From Trichomonas vaginalis G3 (taxonomy: Eukaryota; Parabasalia; Trichomonadida; Trichomonadidae): 64,000 bases of DNA. The notes beneath the pieces were generated by a model. It did no database searches and was not told where the DNA came from. It worked only from the letters and a program-made list of their open reading frames with translations. Positions 10,140 through 20,964 of the stretch are shown here, piece after piece (position 1 is the stretch's first letter; each line of letters begins with the position of its first letter). The DNA is taken from positions 18,175,962-18,239,961 of the forward strand of contig NC_067208.1 in assembly GCF_026262505.1 (NCBI RefSeq), read 5' to 3'. A program made the translations under genes and the position numbers.

Positions 10140-12446
10140 ATGACAGCAACAAACAACAACAACAACTTTATCGTTTCTGATGAAAAAGTTATTGATTCAT
10201 TAGTTGAGGAATTAGTTGTGGCAGAAACTAAAACCCTCAACGAAAGAATTAATGAAAACAAGATTGATTTACATAACTACCTCAAATATGATGGAGGAAG
10301 AGGAAGGAAAACTGGTACAGCTTTATTAGTAAATAAAATTTCGAATTTAACGATTATAGATGTTGATATCAATAAATCATACAATGATGAACTTAAAGAA
10401 ACAGTTAGAAAAGACATTTTATCAAAACTTTCGGATAAAGATGTTATCGTTAAAACCGTTCAGGAGGTCTTCACATTTATTGCAACACTAATTTCTTCTA
10501 TGCAGTTTCGAACAGAATGATTAAATGTTATTCCTGCAATGATTATGATATTGATATCATGACTTCAATGGATGATTCAAAACGTTCTTTAGTGTTATGG
10601 CTGATTCAAGAGTTCGCAAGAATGCATCAAACCAATCAATACATACTCATTCATTCGGAAGTTATGATTCAACATTAACTAGAACAGTGAATGATATATT
10701 AAATGATTTGAATATTAAGGTAAGAGTTGAACAGAAGAATGAAGAAATAAAGAATATAATGAATGAAAACAAAGATGTAAACATTGACGATAAACTTGCC
10801 CAGAGCATAGTTGATGGCATCTGTGATTTTGAAGTACATAATGATGGTGGAAACATGAATTTAGAAAAAGAAGTTACATTATTCACACTGTTTCAAGCTA
10901 TTAATTCGTTACCTAATCATTTAATTAATGAAGCCTACGATAACGTTTATAACTTCTGCAGTTTAACAGAAAATGCAAAAAGTAATTTTGAAAAAGCACG
11001 TGATAGATATGCATATTTAATGACTTCTCCATTTGTTTTGGTGAAGATTCTAAAACTTTATCAAAAGGAATATTATGATGAATATGTTTTGCCTTTATTA
11101 CGTAAGCCAAAAATAACATTTGATATAAAACTTGATGACTCGTTTTTGATAACAGATATTAGACGCAAGGCTGAAAATCATCAGTATAAAAACAGTTCTG
11201 AAGTAATTGAGGATTTATCACGTGTAATCCGTTTTGTAGATTGTGGAAACAAATATTTCATTCAAAAGGACTATAATATCCACGACAAAATGAATCAAAT
11301 ATCATTTGTTCTTCAGTCAAACATGAAAGAGTCACTCAAATGATTAAATTATTTAATGAAGAAGGTAAAACAATAACAGCATGGGACGTACTACTAAATC
11401 AATTGTCTTCATTAACCGTTAAGGGTGTTTGCTTTAAATCTGATTCCCCAGATGTTTTCTCAACGTTTCAAGGTTATAAATACAACATTCTTGAAAAGCT
11501 TGATTACTCAAAAATTGAGATGTTTATGGATTTCATTAAAGAAGCCATTTGTGATAATAACGATGAAGTGTATAAATACCTACTCGGCTGGATTGCATCA
11601 ATGATTCAACATCCTGGAATCAAGAATGAAACAGCAATTATTTTGAAAGGACTTCAGGGAACAGGTAAAAACAGATTTACAGACATTATTTCTGAACTTC
11701 TCGCTGGTTATTCATGCAAAAACATTACTGAAATAAGTGAGTTAACGGGTAATTTCAACTCAGTAGTTGAAAATAAAATGTTTCTTGTACTTAATGAACT
11801 CAAGAATGTAGGTGAAGACAGACTCGCAAACTTCAACGCTTTGAAATCAATTATTACGGATAATGAGATTAGAATTAATGAAAAGAATCAACCCAGAAGA
11901 ACTGCTCAGAACGTTGCAAACTTCATTTTCGTAACTAATAACGTTTACCCTGTCAAAATTGAAGTTGGAGACAGAAGATATGTAGTTTTAAGAGTTAATG
12001 GTAAATTCAAGGGTCAATTTGATTACTTCAAGAATTTAATGGATTCATGCACAAAGGAATTTTATGATAACCTTTTAACATATTTTATGCAATATGACCT
12101 TTCATCATTTAATGTACGAATCATTCCGATGACTGAAGCCAAACAAGATTTAATTGAATTATCAACAAATCCTTTAGATGTATGGATAAATACACATTAT
12201 GATGAATTGAATGCAGGTATGACATGTAAAAATGCTCTATTCTGCAAACCATCAGACATGAAAGACAAAAACTTTCAAATGAGTATTAAGGATAAATGTG
12301 ATAGGAAACAGATCAGAATAGATGGTAAACAAACATGGTGTTATGTTTTGAAAGAAGAAATGAAAGGATTATATAAACAGGTTGAACTAAACGATAATGA
12401 GGATTCATTTACTGACGATGAAATACCTGTAAATGATGCTTTATAA
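10140..12446 (+). pseudogene. Primase-helicase (AEP primase plus SF3/D5-like helicase), broken
   Basis: The N-terminal part has the archaeo-eukaryotic primase signature IIDVDIN. The C-terminal part has a D5-like superfamily 3 helicase core: Walker A GLQGTGKN, Walker B-like FLVLNELKN, and FIFVTNN as motif C. Such proteins prime and unwind DNA for replication in Polintons and large DNA viruses. The gene is on the plus strand here and on the minus strand in element 2 (31880-34216). It is broken at about three places; the helicase core is open. Confidence 0.8.
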
Positions 12447-12465
12447 AGTATGATTGGAATTTATT

Positions 12466-13314
12466 TTTGCCTTCCTCTCGTGTTGTTGTCAAAATGTCAT
12501 GTTGTCACATTTTTTCAGAGAAGTTAAATGACCTGGTGACACATGGTGACCTGGTGACACCTTCAGTTCTTCAAAAATAAGTCATAACTGCCTTCCTCCT
12601 GTGTTGTTGACACAATGTCATGTCGTCAACATGACAACCTGGTGACACCTTCAGTTCTTCAAAAATAAGTCATTATTGCCTTCCTCTCGTGTTGTTGTCA
12701 AAATGTCATGTCGTCAACATGACAACCTGGTGACACCTTCAGTTCTTCAAAAATAAGTCATTATTGCCTTCCTCTCGTGTTGTTGTCAAAATGTCATGTT
12801 GTCACTATTTTTTAAAGAAGTTAAATGACCTGGTGACACATGGTGACCTGGTGACACCTTCAGTTCTTCAAAAATAAGTCATAACTGCCTTCCTCCTGTG
12901 TTGTTGACACAATGTCATGTCGTCAACATGACAACCTGGTGACACCTTCAGTTCTTCAAAAATAAGTCATTATTGCCTTCCTCTCGTGTTGTTGTCAAAA
13001 TGTCATGTTGTCACATTTTTTCAGAGAAGTTAAATGACCTGGTGACACATGGTGACCTGGTGACACCTTCAGTTCTTCAAAAATAAGTCATAACTGCCTT
13101 CCTCCTGTGTTGTTGACACAATGTCATGTCGTCAACATGACAACCTGGTGACACCTTCAGTTCTTCAAAAATAAGTCATTATTGCCTTCCTCTCGTGTTG
13201 TTGTCAAAATGTCATGTCGTCAACATGACAACCTGGTGACACCTTCAGTTCTTCAAAAATAAGTCATTATTGCCTTCCTCTCGTGTTGTTGTCAAAATGT
13301 CATGTTGTCACAAA
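12466..13314 (-). repeat. Tandem-repeat array, right flank of the primase-helicase cassette (element 1)
   Basis: About eight units, each ~90-125 bp, carrying GGTGACACCTTCAGTTCTTC and GCCTTCCTCTCGTGTTGTTG words, the reverse complement of the array at 9653-10071. Two unit lengths alternate: one with a TTAAATGACCTGGTGACAC insert and one without. Units are nearly identical, which indicates recent amplification or homogenisation. Confidence 0.85.
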
Positions 13315-13354
13315 CTTTAGAACAGCATAATTTAAATTTTTATTTTTATCATAA

Positions 13355-13519
13355 ATGAATACCCCACAAGCTCAAAATTTACCACGAATCATAACAAGGG
13401 AGGAAATGATAAAAATGATGCGAGAACTTGCTAAAAATAACAAACCACTTAAACTGAGAAAATGCGGTTATGCAGTAATGATGGAAAGAGAGATGTTGTC
13501 GAAGAGGAATAAAAATTAA
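13355..13519 (+). CDS. 54-aa basic protein of a small Maverick family
   Basis: 54 residues with a textbook start context (TTTTTATCATAAATG). It has a Pro/Gln-rich beginning (MNTPQAQNLP), then IITREEMIKMMRE and a basic end (KLRKCGYAVMMERE, SKRNKN). A near-identical copy is at 34727-34891. The ITREEMIKMM word resembles LLTRQQLEKLL (30653-30787) and LLTKDELNKMM (30848-31029) of element 2, which suggests a family of short proteins with one shared helical motif. No function was recognised. Confidence 0.55.
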   Translation: MNTPQAQNLPRIITREEMIKMMRELAKNNKPLKLRKCGYAVMMEREMLSKRNKN

Positions 13520-13780
13520 GTTTGGATAGAGTTAAAAATTCATCTTTATTAAATTCATCTCTTCCAACCAATTTATTTATTCTATTAAATTCTTTTATTT
13601 TTGCTTCACTCAGTTTAATGATTGAACGGTAAGTTTCTAATTTTTCGATTATTTCTTTATCGTTTTCAACCTCACCACATTGCGGCTTCTTTTTGTAATA
13701 ACATATTTTTGATTTAATTCTGTTTAGTTTCTTTTTATATTCATCGTCTGGACTCTTGACTGCTTCGTTGTCACTATCAT
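13516..13780 (-). pseudogene. Unknown small basic protein, broken copy
   Basis: Counterpart of the open 90-residue gene at 34888-35160. Its stop overlaps the stop of the convergent 54-aa gene. The copy carries one or two breaks. Confidence 0.55.
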
Positions 13781-13799
13781 TTCTTACGAAATAAAAAAA

Positions 13800-15320
13800 T
13801 TAAATATTATTTAAATATAATGGAGTAATAAAATAAATCGGAATTTCTATTAATTTATTGTCAACTTCAACTAATACATTGCCGTTAATATATCTAACAA
13901 ATTCAGCTATTGTGTCAAATCTTCGTCTTCTTTTTGTCATTGATTTATCAGTTTTTCCATAATCGAGATGAATCAAAACTTTATCCCCTTGTTTAAAATT
14001 CATGAACCCCGAATTAATTTGTTTCACGTTTAACATCATTCAACCTTTCCATTTGCTTTCTAATATATTCCCATTCTTTGAAATATCATTTTTCATTTCA
14101 CTGGTTTCATGTTAATAGTTCTATCTATGCCATGTATTATTGTAATAATATACTAACTGCTGTATGATGGAGTCATGATTTCCATCCCAGTATATCTGAC
14201 CGTTAACCCCTAACGCATCTCTAAGAGTTCTCATTACCGCATCAACTATTTTATTATGAAACGTATATGGAGAGGATGAGAAGTAAAAAATTAATTTGTG
14301 GGAAATAATGAGTCATAGCTGCCTGAAATCCTTTATCACCATCACCCCTGATATTATCTACTCTTTCCTGATCTAGTAAGTATTGAATAGCTCTTCTTGT
14401 TTCCTGTTCTGTTTTCCCTTTCACCGGAATGCAATATAAATATCTAGTGTTAATGTTAATGGCAAATAAATAAGTAATATTTCCTTTTGAATATTCCAGA
14501 TGATCATTTCGTATGAATATGGATATGGTGCAAATGAAGGGCGACTAAATTTTTCCTTTAACGGTTGAATTTTCGGGTCAATTGGTTTATTTAATATCTT
14601 GAAATCCTTTTTAAATCTTTTTGCTTCTTTAATGTTTGAAATGGATATAATAAAGTGAATGATGAAGGATTAACTGAAGGAGGAGGAGGTACTACTGTTG
14701 GAGGTTTTGGTGTTGCAAGTGGTTTAATTTTATCTGCTTTGATTTTGGAATTCATTCCCCTTCATTAATTCTGGATGTATTCTATTCATTTGTTTTAAAT
14801 ATGCTGTATATAAAGGTTTGATATACTTTCCCGCTTCGAGTTTATGTTGAAGGATGAATTCCAAAAGTTGATCTTCATTTAAAAGTCGGGCTGAATGTGG
14901 TTTAACTAATGAATCATAAATTAAAGCTTGTGCATCATTTATGAGCTGCTGAACCTGGGTGTTTTGCACCTTTTGTTTTTGTTCCTTTGGCTTTTGCGGC
15001 TCGGGATTATATAATTTATATAATTCATCAATATCTTCTTCTGTTAATACTTTATTTTTGAAATCTTTCAACTGTTTAAGTTGTGATTTAGTTTTTCCCT
15101 TTGAATATTCATTATTTTTAATTTTGTCTTTAATTTCAGAAATTATTTTATTATGATATTTCAAAATTTCATTTTTATAATATGGATAATAATATTCCAT
15201 ATCATCACCCGTTATATTGTTATTATATTTTTGAAGATATGCTTTTAATTCATAATAATTAAGAAAATTTTGATTAAATACTAAATCATCAATTAAATTT
15301 TTTAAATCTACGCTATTCAT
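13800..15320 (-). pseudogene. Retroviral-type (rve, DDE) integrase, broken
   Basis: The N-terminal ~190 residues from the ATG at 15320 are a charged, helix-rich domain (MNSVDLKNLIDDLVFNQNF; later LLNEDQLLEFILQHKLEAGK). They are followed by the rve catalytic region, and a C-terminal SH3/chromo-like part reads FKQGDKVLIHLDYGKTDKS with RRRRFDTIAEFVRYING. Maverick integrases carry out the insertion that leaves 6-bp target duplications, as seen around this element. About four breaks are spread over the gene. It sits tail-side of polymerase B on the same strand. Confidence 0.8.
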
Positions 15321-15344
15321 TTATATAAAAATAAAATAAGTGTT

Positions 15345-18300
15345 TTAAATAAATGGCATACAACATCCATTTTCACAACATACAGCTTTAGTGTGTGCTC
15401 CTGTTAATGCAGTCTTACCAATTGTTAAGCGAGTCATTGACCCATTTTTAAGTTGTAAATTAATATTTTGACCATCAAATATCACTTTATCATTTATTAT
15501 ATCCAAATAATTTTTAGGTGTTAATTGCTTATTTTGTCGTAAACTTACACCTTTCATTTTTTGTGCAATCTTTTTGAAGGAGTCTTCACCAATCATTCCG
15601 TTGAATGATGTATAACACTTAGGGCATAAAGCAACCATGTTATCTCCTTGTTTCTCAATTGCTAAACCCAATAACTTCTTCTCATGTGCTTTTTCTTCAG
15701 CTTTATTCTTTAATTTAGGTTTAAATTTCTCATCAAAACAGAAGAAATCAAAAGGTGCGAATTTGAAAATGTTTTTATCATAAAATTTTTTATCGGTTAC
15801 AATCGCTTGAAATGCTTGAGTGTTCGGAAGATTTGGGTCGCCAGCGATTGCCCAATATGATGAATCAGTATCACCTTCAATGAAATGAAAACGATTAACA
15901 TCCATGCATTTATACATAAAATCATAAATGAAAACCAAATACCAGTATTTTGCGTTATCTAAAGTGAAGAATGCCTCTTGTAAACATGTTTCACATCTAT
16001 AAAATCTATCTTTGAGCATCACTTGATATGTATCCTCACCTATTTCTCTTATGTTTTTAAACTTATTTGCCATACATGCAACGCGTGCCTTCTGTGCATT
16101 CATTATTTTAGTCTTCGCGTAATTTTGTGTATTCATTGCATCGTAACCATATGATCCATTAAGTGAAATTTTGCAAAATAAACTTTTTCCTTTATTTCCT
16201 TCTAATTCAGCCTTTTGTCTTTCGTTCATAAATTTGTTCGCAAATTCATTAAAACAAGTGTTTTTCGTGAATGTTAAAATTGATTGAATATCATCGATGA
16301 TAAAATGAAATCTGTCGATTAGATACCAAAGATAATAAGAAGAAAATGGTTGATATTGGTTGTGTGTTGATGCTAACTGAGTTAATTTCATCTGTTTCTG
16401 GTCAACCGGTAGATTGTTTGATTTCATGTAATTATACATAAAACCACCAATTGTTTTTTCATCTGTGATAATATCTAAGTTTCTTATTATCGGTAAAAAG
16501 TTTATGTAATCATTAATGTATTTTTCATCAATGTGACCCTTTACTTCAGCCACGAATAAAGTATTTTTCTTTCTAATAATTCCCAGTGCTTTTGCTTTCT
16601 TTGTTGCTGTATCACAAATGATAACACCATTCAATCTTCCCGGCATATACATTTTATGATCGGTGTATTGAATGAAATCATGAGGATTTGATGAAAATGA
16701 TGAAGGATATAATGAATTGAAATCAACACCAACGAAATGAGTCATGATGTTGGAAGTGTCCTCATTTGATACTGTTTTAGTTTCTGGACTATATGAAAGT
16801 TTATTAATGTGCGTGATTCCTTTAAGATTTACTCTATGTTGAACATTTGATAGACCACCAGTAATTCCATTACGGAGGATGTGATAAGCTTCCACTGAAT
16901 CTAAAGTCATTGGTAAATTATTTTTTAATGCATAATTTCTTAAATTAATTCTTAAACGTTGAACTTCTTCATCTTTATTTGATTTACGACATTGCAATAA
17001 CAACACATTAACTGACAATTTTCTTTAGTATGTGGTTTTTTCATTATCAATTCTATCCAATGTTGGTTTATTTGCATATGTAAACGCTTTACCACACAAC
17101 ATTTAGATGAAAGGATTAAATCGTGAAAATATGTTGATAGTCATCCATTGAAACATTATTTTTGGTATCTCTTTTCACCTTTTCATCTTGTTTCTTATAT
17201 GATTCAATTTTATATTTCCAATACTTTTTCGTTAATTCAAAACTTGATTCCACATTTTCTTCTTCTGGATATGTTTCGTTAGGATTGAAGTCTTTATATG
17301 CTAAAGCGTAACGAATCATTGATGCATTAGATGATAATGAAAGATTATGGAGCATGTCAATTTTATAAACAAATGTTTCTTCAATAATTTTATCAATTGG
17401 GTCAATCATAATTTCAACGTCTTTATTGCAATAATGAATAAAATATTCTAATCTATTCTCAAAATTTTTAGCATCATTGAGATATATTTGATAATCTATC
17501 TGATATTGTTTCTTGTGTTAATGCTGAATAAAATGAATCTTGAGTGAATGGTTCCTTTTTATATAATTCTTCTTCGTAATTCCCATGTGATGAATTGATA
17601 TGGGAAAAAGGATTTAACACGTGTTTTATTGTTTCCGAAATCTTGAGTGAATTGGTCTAATGTCCACCCGCTATATAATTTCTGATGTCAATAAATCTCA
17701 ATTCATATGGAACGTTTGTTTTCTTTACAATGATTTGCTTAAATTGTGAAGAAGAACCCAGCATTGATTTTATCTTCCATTTTGCAGTATTTAAATCACG
17801 AAGAATTAAATTTAAATCAAACTTTCCCGAATTAAAACCTATGATATTCACTTTATTGAATTCCTCATCTAGAAGTTCTTTAAATGCTTCCTTCTGTTTC
17901 TCATTTAATGTATTCATTAATTCTTCATATTGTTCAATATTTGATTTAGCAACTAATGAACAGGTTGAAAATAAAAATTCAATCCAATCAGAGATGAACG
18001 AATCACTTGATGTTAAGCAAAAATTCCTTGTATATGTTTTATCGTTTAATTTAACCGTTGATGATACCATAAATGGTTTTAAGTAAGCGTTCAAAGTTGC
18101 ACATTCAGAAAGTAGAAGTTCTTCTTTAGTCTCTAATGTTTCGAAGTCAAAAGTAATATAATATCTTGTTGGTTTATAATATTCCTGCAAATTATGTGCT
18201 AATAGCCACTGATATATCTTCTGTTTCGTGATATGTGGTGCATATGGTTGTTGTGTGTTTTGCAATTGAACGTCTTGAATTAATCTTCCATTATTTTCTT

Positions 18301-18781
18301 TACATTTCTCACAATGTTTTAAAAATCTTCTTTGGTTTTTCCTTTCTGGATCATCACGGATAGAATATACTTCTTCTTTGCAAAAGGAGCAAACTTTATA
18401 TCCTGTGAGTGCTTCAACGTCTGTTATTCTGTCAGCGTGAAGTTTTCCACATGGACTCTGTGTTAATAAAATATTTACTGTTTCAAATTCTGGATCTATC
18501 ATTATTGATTCCACTAATGGAAAGTCTACCTTATTTATGTCCACGTCTTCTGGTTGAGGATCACAATATATAAAATCAATATTAACGTTTAACATTCTTG
18601 CTAACCTCTCACTTTCTGATGAAATGTCAAACCCTTCATATGCATCTATGGCTTCATTTAAATAACTTCTACGAGTTTTAGGATTAACACCATCAGGAAT
18701 GTTATAGAAGCGTTTAAATAACCTTCTACCTTCTGCTCTAATTTGATTATCATTCATTTTAGCCGTTCCGTTTTTGTTCAT
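15345..18781 (-). pseudogene. Protein-primed DNA polymerase B, broken
   Basis: The span of about 1,145 codons fits protein-primed family B polymerases. Visible signatures, in order: a Cys/His zinc-like cluster CSFC...HCEKC near residues 131-160; exonuclease motif I FDFETLE (about 211-217); exonuclease II NIIGFNSGKFDLNLI; polymerase motif A DFNSLYPS; motif B KISLNGSYGYDA; motif C EGDTDSS. It copies the linear genome from a protein-linked end. The gene is broken at about two or three places. Only its last ~80 codons are present in element 2. Confidence 0.85.
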
Positions 18782-18830
18782 TTATGTAAGAATAAAAATT
18801 AAAAAATAAAAATAAAGTTTATTTTTTTAA

Positions 18831-18864
18831 AGTCTGAGACTCAGAGAGTCCAGGGCTAAAGTCC
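18831..18864. repeat. GC-rich hairpin cluster at the 3' end of a gene
   Basis: AGTC-TGA-GACT (18831-18841) overlaps GACTC-AGA-GAGTC (18838-18850), followed by GGGCTAAAGTCC. It supplies the last codons and stop of the minus-strand gene at 18856-19353 and lies between that gene and the polymerase start. Same type as the other micro-hairpins in the window. Confidence 0.6.
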
Positions 18865-19353
18865 ATAAAATGAATTAAGAACACATAAATTTTTATCATC
18901 TGCGACGTGACGAATACATTTTAATTTACTCAAGAATGCGTACCCTGATACATTAAATCTAATTCCTGTCTTATTTAATTTCACAACTTTGAAAAGGAAT
19001 GTATGAATAGCTATGAAATGATGACGAGATGATTTATGTGTTGCTTCCATTTTTTCTGAAATAAATGAATAAATATAATGTTTATAAGTTTTCATATCTT
19101 TTATGTTCTTAATAACGAATGGAATAGATCTTTCCACTTCGTCCTCCTTCGGAGCTGTTCTTTCATATGAAACATCAACGGTATCTTCAACAATGAAACC
19201 ACAATCGCATAAAATTTTATATGTACCAATTGTTTCTTTTGATATTTTATCTAACAAATCAAAAACTTTATCAACACCTGTACATTTATTTAAATAATAA
19301 TTTGTGTAAATATCATGGTCTTCTTTCTTAATCGTATTTGTTGCATATGTCAT
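18856..19353 (-). CDS. Unknown protein, 165 aa, upstream of polymerase B
   Basis: 165 residues, mixed alpha/beta, with the words CDCGFIVEDTVDVSYER and SSRHHFIAIHTFLFKVVKL. Two Cys (CDC) and a His pair (RHH) could bind a metal, but there is no clear finger. In position it could be a candidate terminal protein or a replication helper; that is a guess. The start overlaps the end of the preceding gene (19328-19588) by 26 bases, as in a tightly packed minus-strand run. There is no copy in element 2, where this region is absent. Confidence 0.55.
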   Translation of the reverse strand: MTYATNTIKKEDHDIYTNYYLNKCTGVDKVFDLLDKISKETIGTYKILCDCGFIVEDTVDVSYERTAPKEDEVERSIPFVIKNIKDMKTYKHYIYSFISEKMEATHKSSRHHFIAIHTFLFKVVKLNKTGIRFNVSGYAFLSKLKCIRHVADDKNLCVLNSFYGL

Positions 19354-19588
19354 TTTTCAGTGCTTTTTTGAATTTTTCAGAATCAAGAGGAGGTGAAAGT
19401 AATATACATGGATAATCTCCATCGTCAATAAATTGTAACTTATGTTTATGAATAAATTTTGTGCCTTCTTCTGAAAGTGTTTCGTCAATATCACCATCTA
19501 ATAAATTTTTAGTAGATTCCAAAAAGTAATTTTTATATCTTTCCTCATGTGATTTTTGAACTTCTGATTCTGAAGCTGGGATATTCAT
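19328..19588 (-). CDS. Unknown acidic protein, 86 aa
   Basis: 86 residues from MNIPASESEVQKSHEER. Contains LDGDIDETLSEEGTKFIHKH and CILLSPPLDSEKFKKALKN. It overlaps the next gene by 26 bases and follows the 123-aa gene by 29 bases, which favours co-expression. No family recognised. Confidence 0.45.
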   Translation of the reverse strand: MNIPASESEVQKSHEERYKNYFLESTKNLLDGDIDETLSEEGTKFIHKHKLQFIDDGDYPCILLSPPLDSEKFKKALKNDICNKYD

Positions 19589-19617
19589 TAAATCCTCTAC
19601 TTCATTTTCAGCATTTC

Positions 19618-19989
19618 TTAATTCTTTAATTTTTCATCTATTTCATTTCTTAATTGTTCCAATTTCTCAATCTCATCGTTATAATATTCATCTTGTTTAA
19701 TTTTTTCTTCAAAATATTCAGGAGGTGTTTCAAGGCTCTCTGAGCCCAGGTCCTCTGGACCATAAAGAGGAATATTCTCCTGTTTTTCAACTTTTTTGGG
19801 ATATAAATATCTCATTATAGCCTTTTTAGTAATTGGTCCGTTATATTTAAATTCATTCAACAATCTGGAAAACTCTTTCACATTCTGCATATATGTTGGA
19901 TAAGAACCGTCTCCAAAATTTTCTAAAATATTTTCTAATTCTGAATTAGTGAACTTTAAAGATTTCAATGAATTAGTTGTTATACTCAT
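19618..19989 (-). CDS. Unknown protein, 123 aa, with an in-frame double hairpin
   Basis: 123 residues from the ATG at 19989 (TAATAAATG context). The N-terminal part is globular-looking (KKAIMRYLYPKKVEKQ); the C-terminal part is a coiled coil (DEIEKLEQLRNEIDEKLKN). The middle segment YGPEDLGSESLE is encoded by a GC-rich double hairpin (19734-19761), so these residues may have been added by insertion of that micro-element. No known family. Confidence 0.5.
   Translation of the reverse strand: MSITTNSLKSLKFTNSELENILENFGDGSYPTYMQNVKEFSRLLNEFKYNGPITKKAIMRYLYPKKVEKQENIPLYGPEDLGSESLETPPEYFEEKIKQDEYYNDEIEKLEQLRNEIDEKLKN
19734..19761. repeat. Double-hairpin micro-element inside a coding region
   Basis: GGCTC-TCT-GAGCC (19734-19746), linker CA, GGTCC-TCT-GGACC (19749-19761). 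Two perfect 5-bp stems with the same 3-base loop stand side by side in AT-rich coding sequence, and the frame is kept. Confidence 0.75.
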
Positions 19990-20023
19990 TTATTATAAAA
20001 TAAAAGATAAAAAATATTTTTGA

Positions 20024-20359
20024 TTAATAAGGAATTAATTTCATTTTATGTCTTATAATGTGCGCATATGTATTTAAAAGGCATTCATTGAATTGCTTTT
20101 CAATCTCTTTCTTTTTTTCATCTTCGAATATTATATCATTTTCATGTTCGAAGCTTGTAAGTTTGTTATCTTCAAATATTATATTAGTTTCATATATCAA
20201 ATTATGATATCGGTCATATTCTTTTAAGTGATAAATAAATACAAAATTTACGGTTCCTTTAATTTTAAATTCAAAATTAATTTTACAACAGCTTTGTGGA
20301 TCAATTAGTAAATCAATCAAATAATGTTCAAAATCAGATATTATTCTTTTTCCATACAT
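20024..20359 (-). CDS. Conserved Maverick protein of unknown function, 111 aa (last gene before right TIR)
   Basis: 111 residues. Distantly similar to the 149-residue protein at 50220-50669 in element 3: FVFIYHLKEYDRYHNL versus FVLKFCFWEYDKNHKTL, DNKL versus NDRLV, and EKQFNECLLNTYA versus QQKFLECKEDTCA, with the same spacing. The presence of this family in two divergent Mavericks argues for a real, conserved function. Basic and acidic residues are mixed; no enzyme motif is visible. Confidence 0.6.
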   Translation of the reverse strand: MYGKRIISDFEHYLIDLLIDPQSCCKINFEFKIKGTVNFVFIYHLKEYDRYHNLIYETNIIFEDNKLTSFEHENDIIFEDEKKKEIEKQFNECLLNTYAHIIRHKMKLIPY

Positions 20360-20371
20360 TTTATATTAAAT

Positions 20372-20576
20372 AAAAAATTGACACCATATTTGGAATCTAT
20401 GCAAAATATATTCTTTTTATTAATGATAATATAGGAATTGTAGGAATAAAAACTTTTTATAAATTATTCATAAATTTTTAAAATCTGCTATTCAGAAGTA
20501 TGTTCAAAAATCATTCAATTATGTGAGATTCTTACGATTACAAAAAAGGTCACACAACCCGCACTCATATACTACT
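20372..20576 (-). repeat. Element 1 right terminal inverted repeat (205 bp)
   Basis: Reverse complement of 3942-4146, ending ...ACTCATATACTACT at 20576. No mismatch with the left copy was found by eye, a sign of recent insertion. Confidence 0.9.
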
Positions 20577-20582
20577 CAGAAT
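20577..20582. repeat. Target-site duplication of element 1, right copy (CAGAAT)
   Basis: Exact repeat of 3936-3941 on the other side of the element. Confidence 0.88.
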
Positions 20583-20964
20583 ATAAAGCATTTTAATCAT
20601 CTAAACAAATTTTAAAGCATGATAGTCAAAATAAAAGATGTCATGCCAAAGGGAATTTTCTAGGGTTGTTAAAAATATCAAAAATTAGCGTTTTGAAGAC
20701 ACCATGGTGTCTTATAATTTTCCCTTCCTTATTGGCGTGTAGAAATAAATGCGCCAATAGATTGAAGAAGAAGAATTGTTTTTCTCTTAATGAACTTTAA
20801 TCCTTTTGATATAAGAATATTAAAAACATTAATATAATTTCGATTTCGGAAATTAAATTTCCAAATTTCTTGTCGATTTGGGAAATAACAGGATCCCGCA
20901 TCCAATACGCAACAACAAAACACAAAACACACTTTTTGGTTCTTTCATCGATTTAATCGTAATT
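20583..20964. other. Short host spacer between elements 1 and 2
   Basis: 382 bases of AT-rich host DNA. It contains a perfect 16-base palindrome AGACACCATGGTGTCT (20697-20712). A 67-codon minus-strand frame (20729-20932, ending ILLLQSIGAFISTRQ) is open but has no recognised family and is not called a gene. Elements 1 and 2 inserted within 0.4 kb of each other. Confidence 0.5.

Larger units (their letters stand above)
3942..20576. mobile_element. Maverick/Polinton element 1 (16.6 kb)
   Basis: A complete Maverick by its ends: 205-bp terminal inverted repeats starting AGTAGT and a 6-bp duplication CAGAAT. Inside, left to right, are virion genes (two amphipathic small proteins, major capsid, packaging ATPase, further unknowns), a primase-helicase cassette between inverted tandem-repeat arrays, then on the minus strand integrase, protein-primed DNA polymerase B and four small unknowns. 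It lacks the fibre block that element 2 has. The ends look identical and the genes are close to those of element 2, so the insertion is recent. The element is broken, with roughly ten breaks spread over its larger genes; the capsid gene is open. Confidence 0.9.

Noticed and set aside
9653-13314. Retrotransposon LTRs around the primase-helicase gene
   Set aside because: The flanking arrays are inverted relative to each other, made of tandem units, and enclose no reverse transcriptase; they are not LTRs.
18856-19353. An adenovirus-type cysteine protease, expected in Polintons
   Set aside because: No ordered His, Asp/Glu, Gln and Cys motif could be found here or in the other unknown genes; the maturation protease was not identified in any of the three elements.
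20729-20932. A 67-codon minus-strand frame in the host spacer, faintly ankyrin-like (FNILISKG)
   Set aside because: Only one weak word supports it; there is no second repeat and no conserved ends, so it is described within the spacer and not called a gene.
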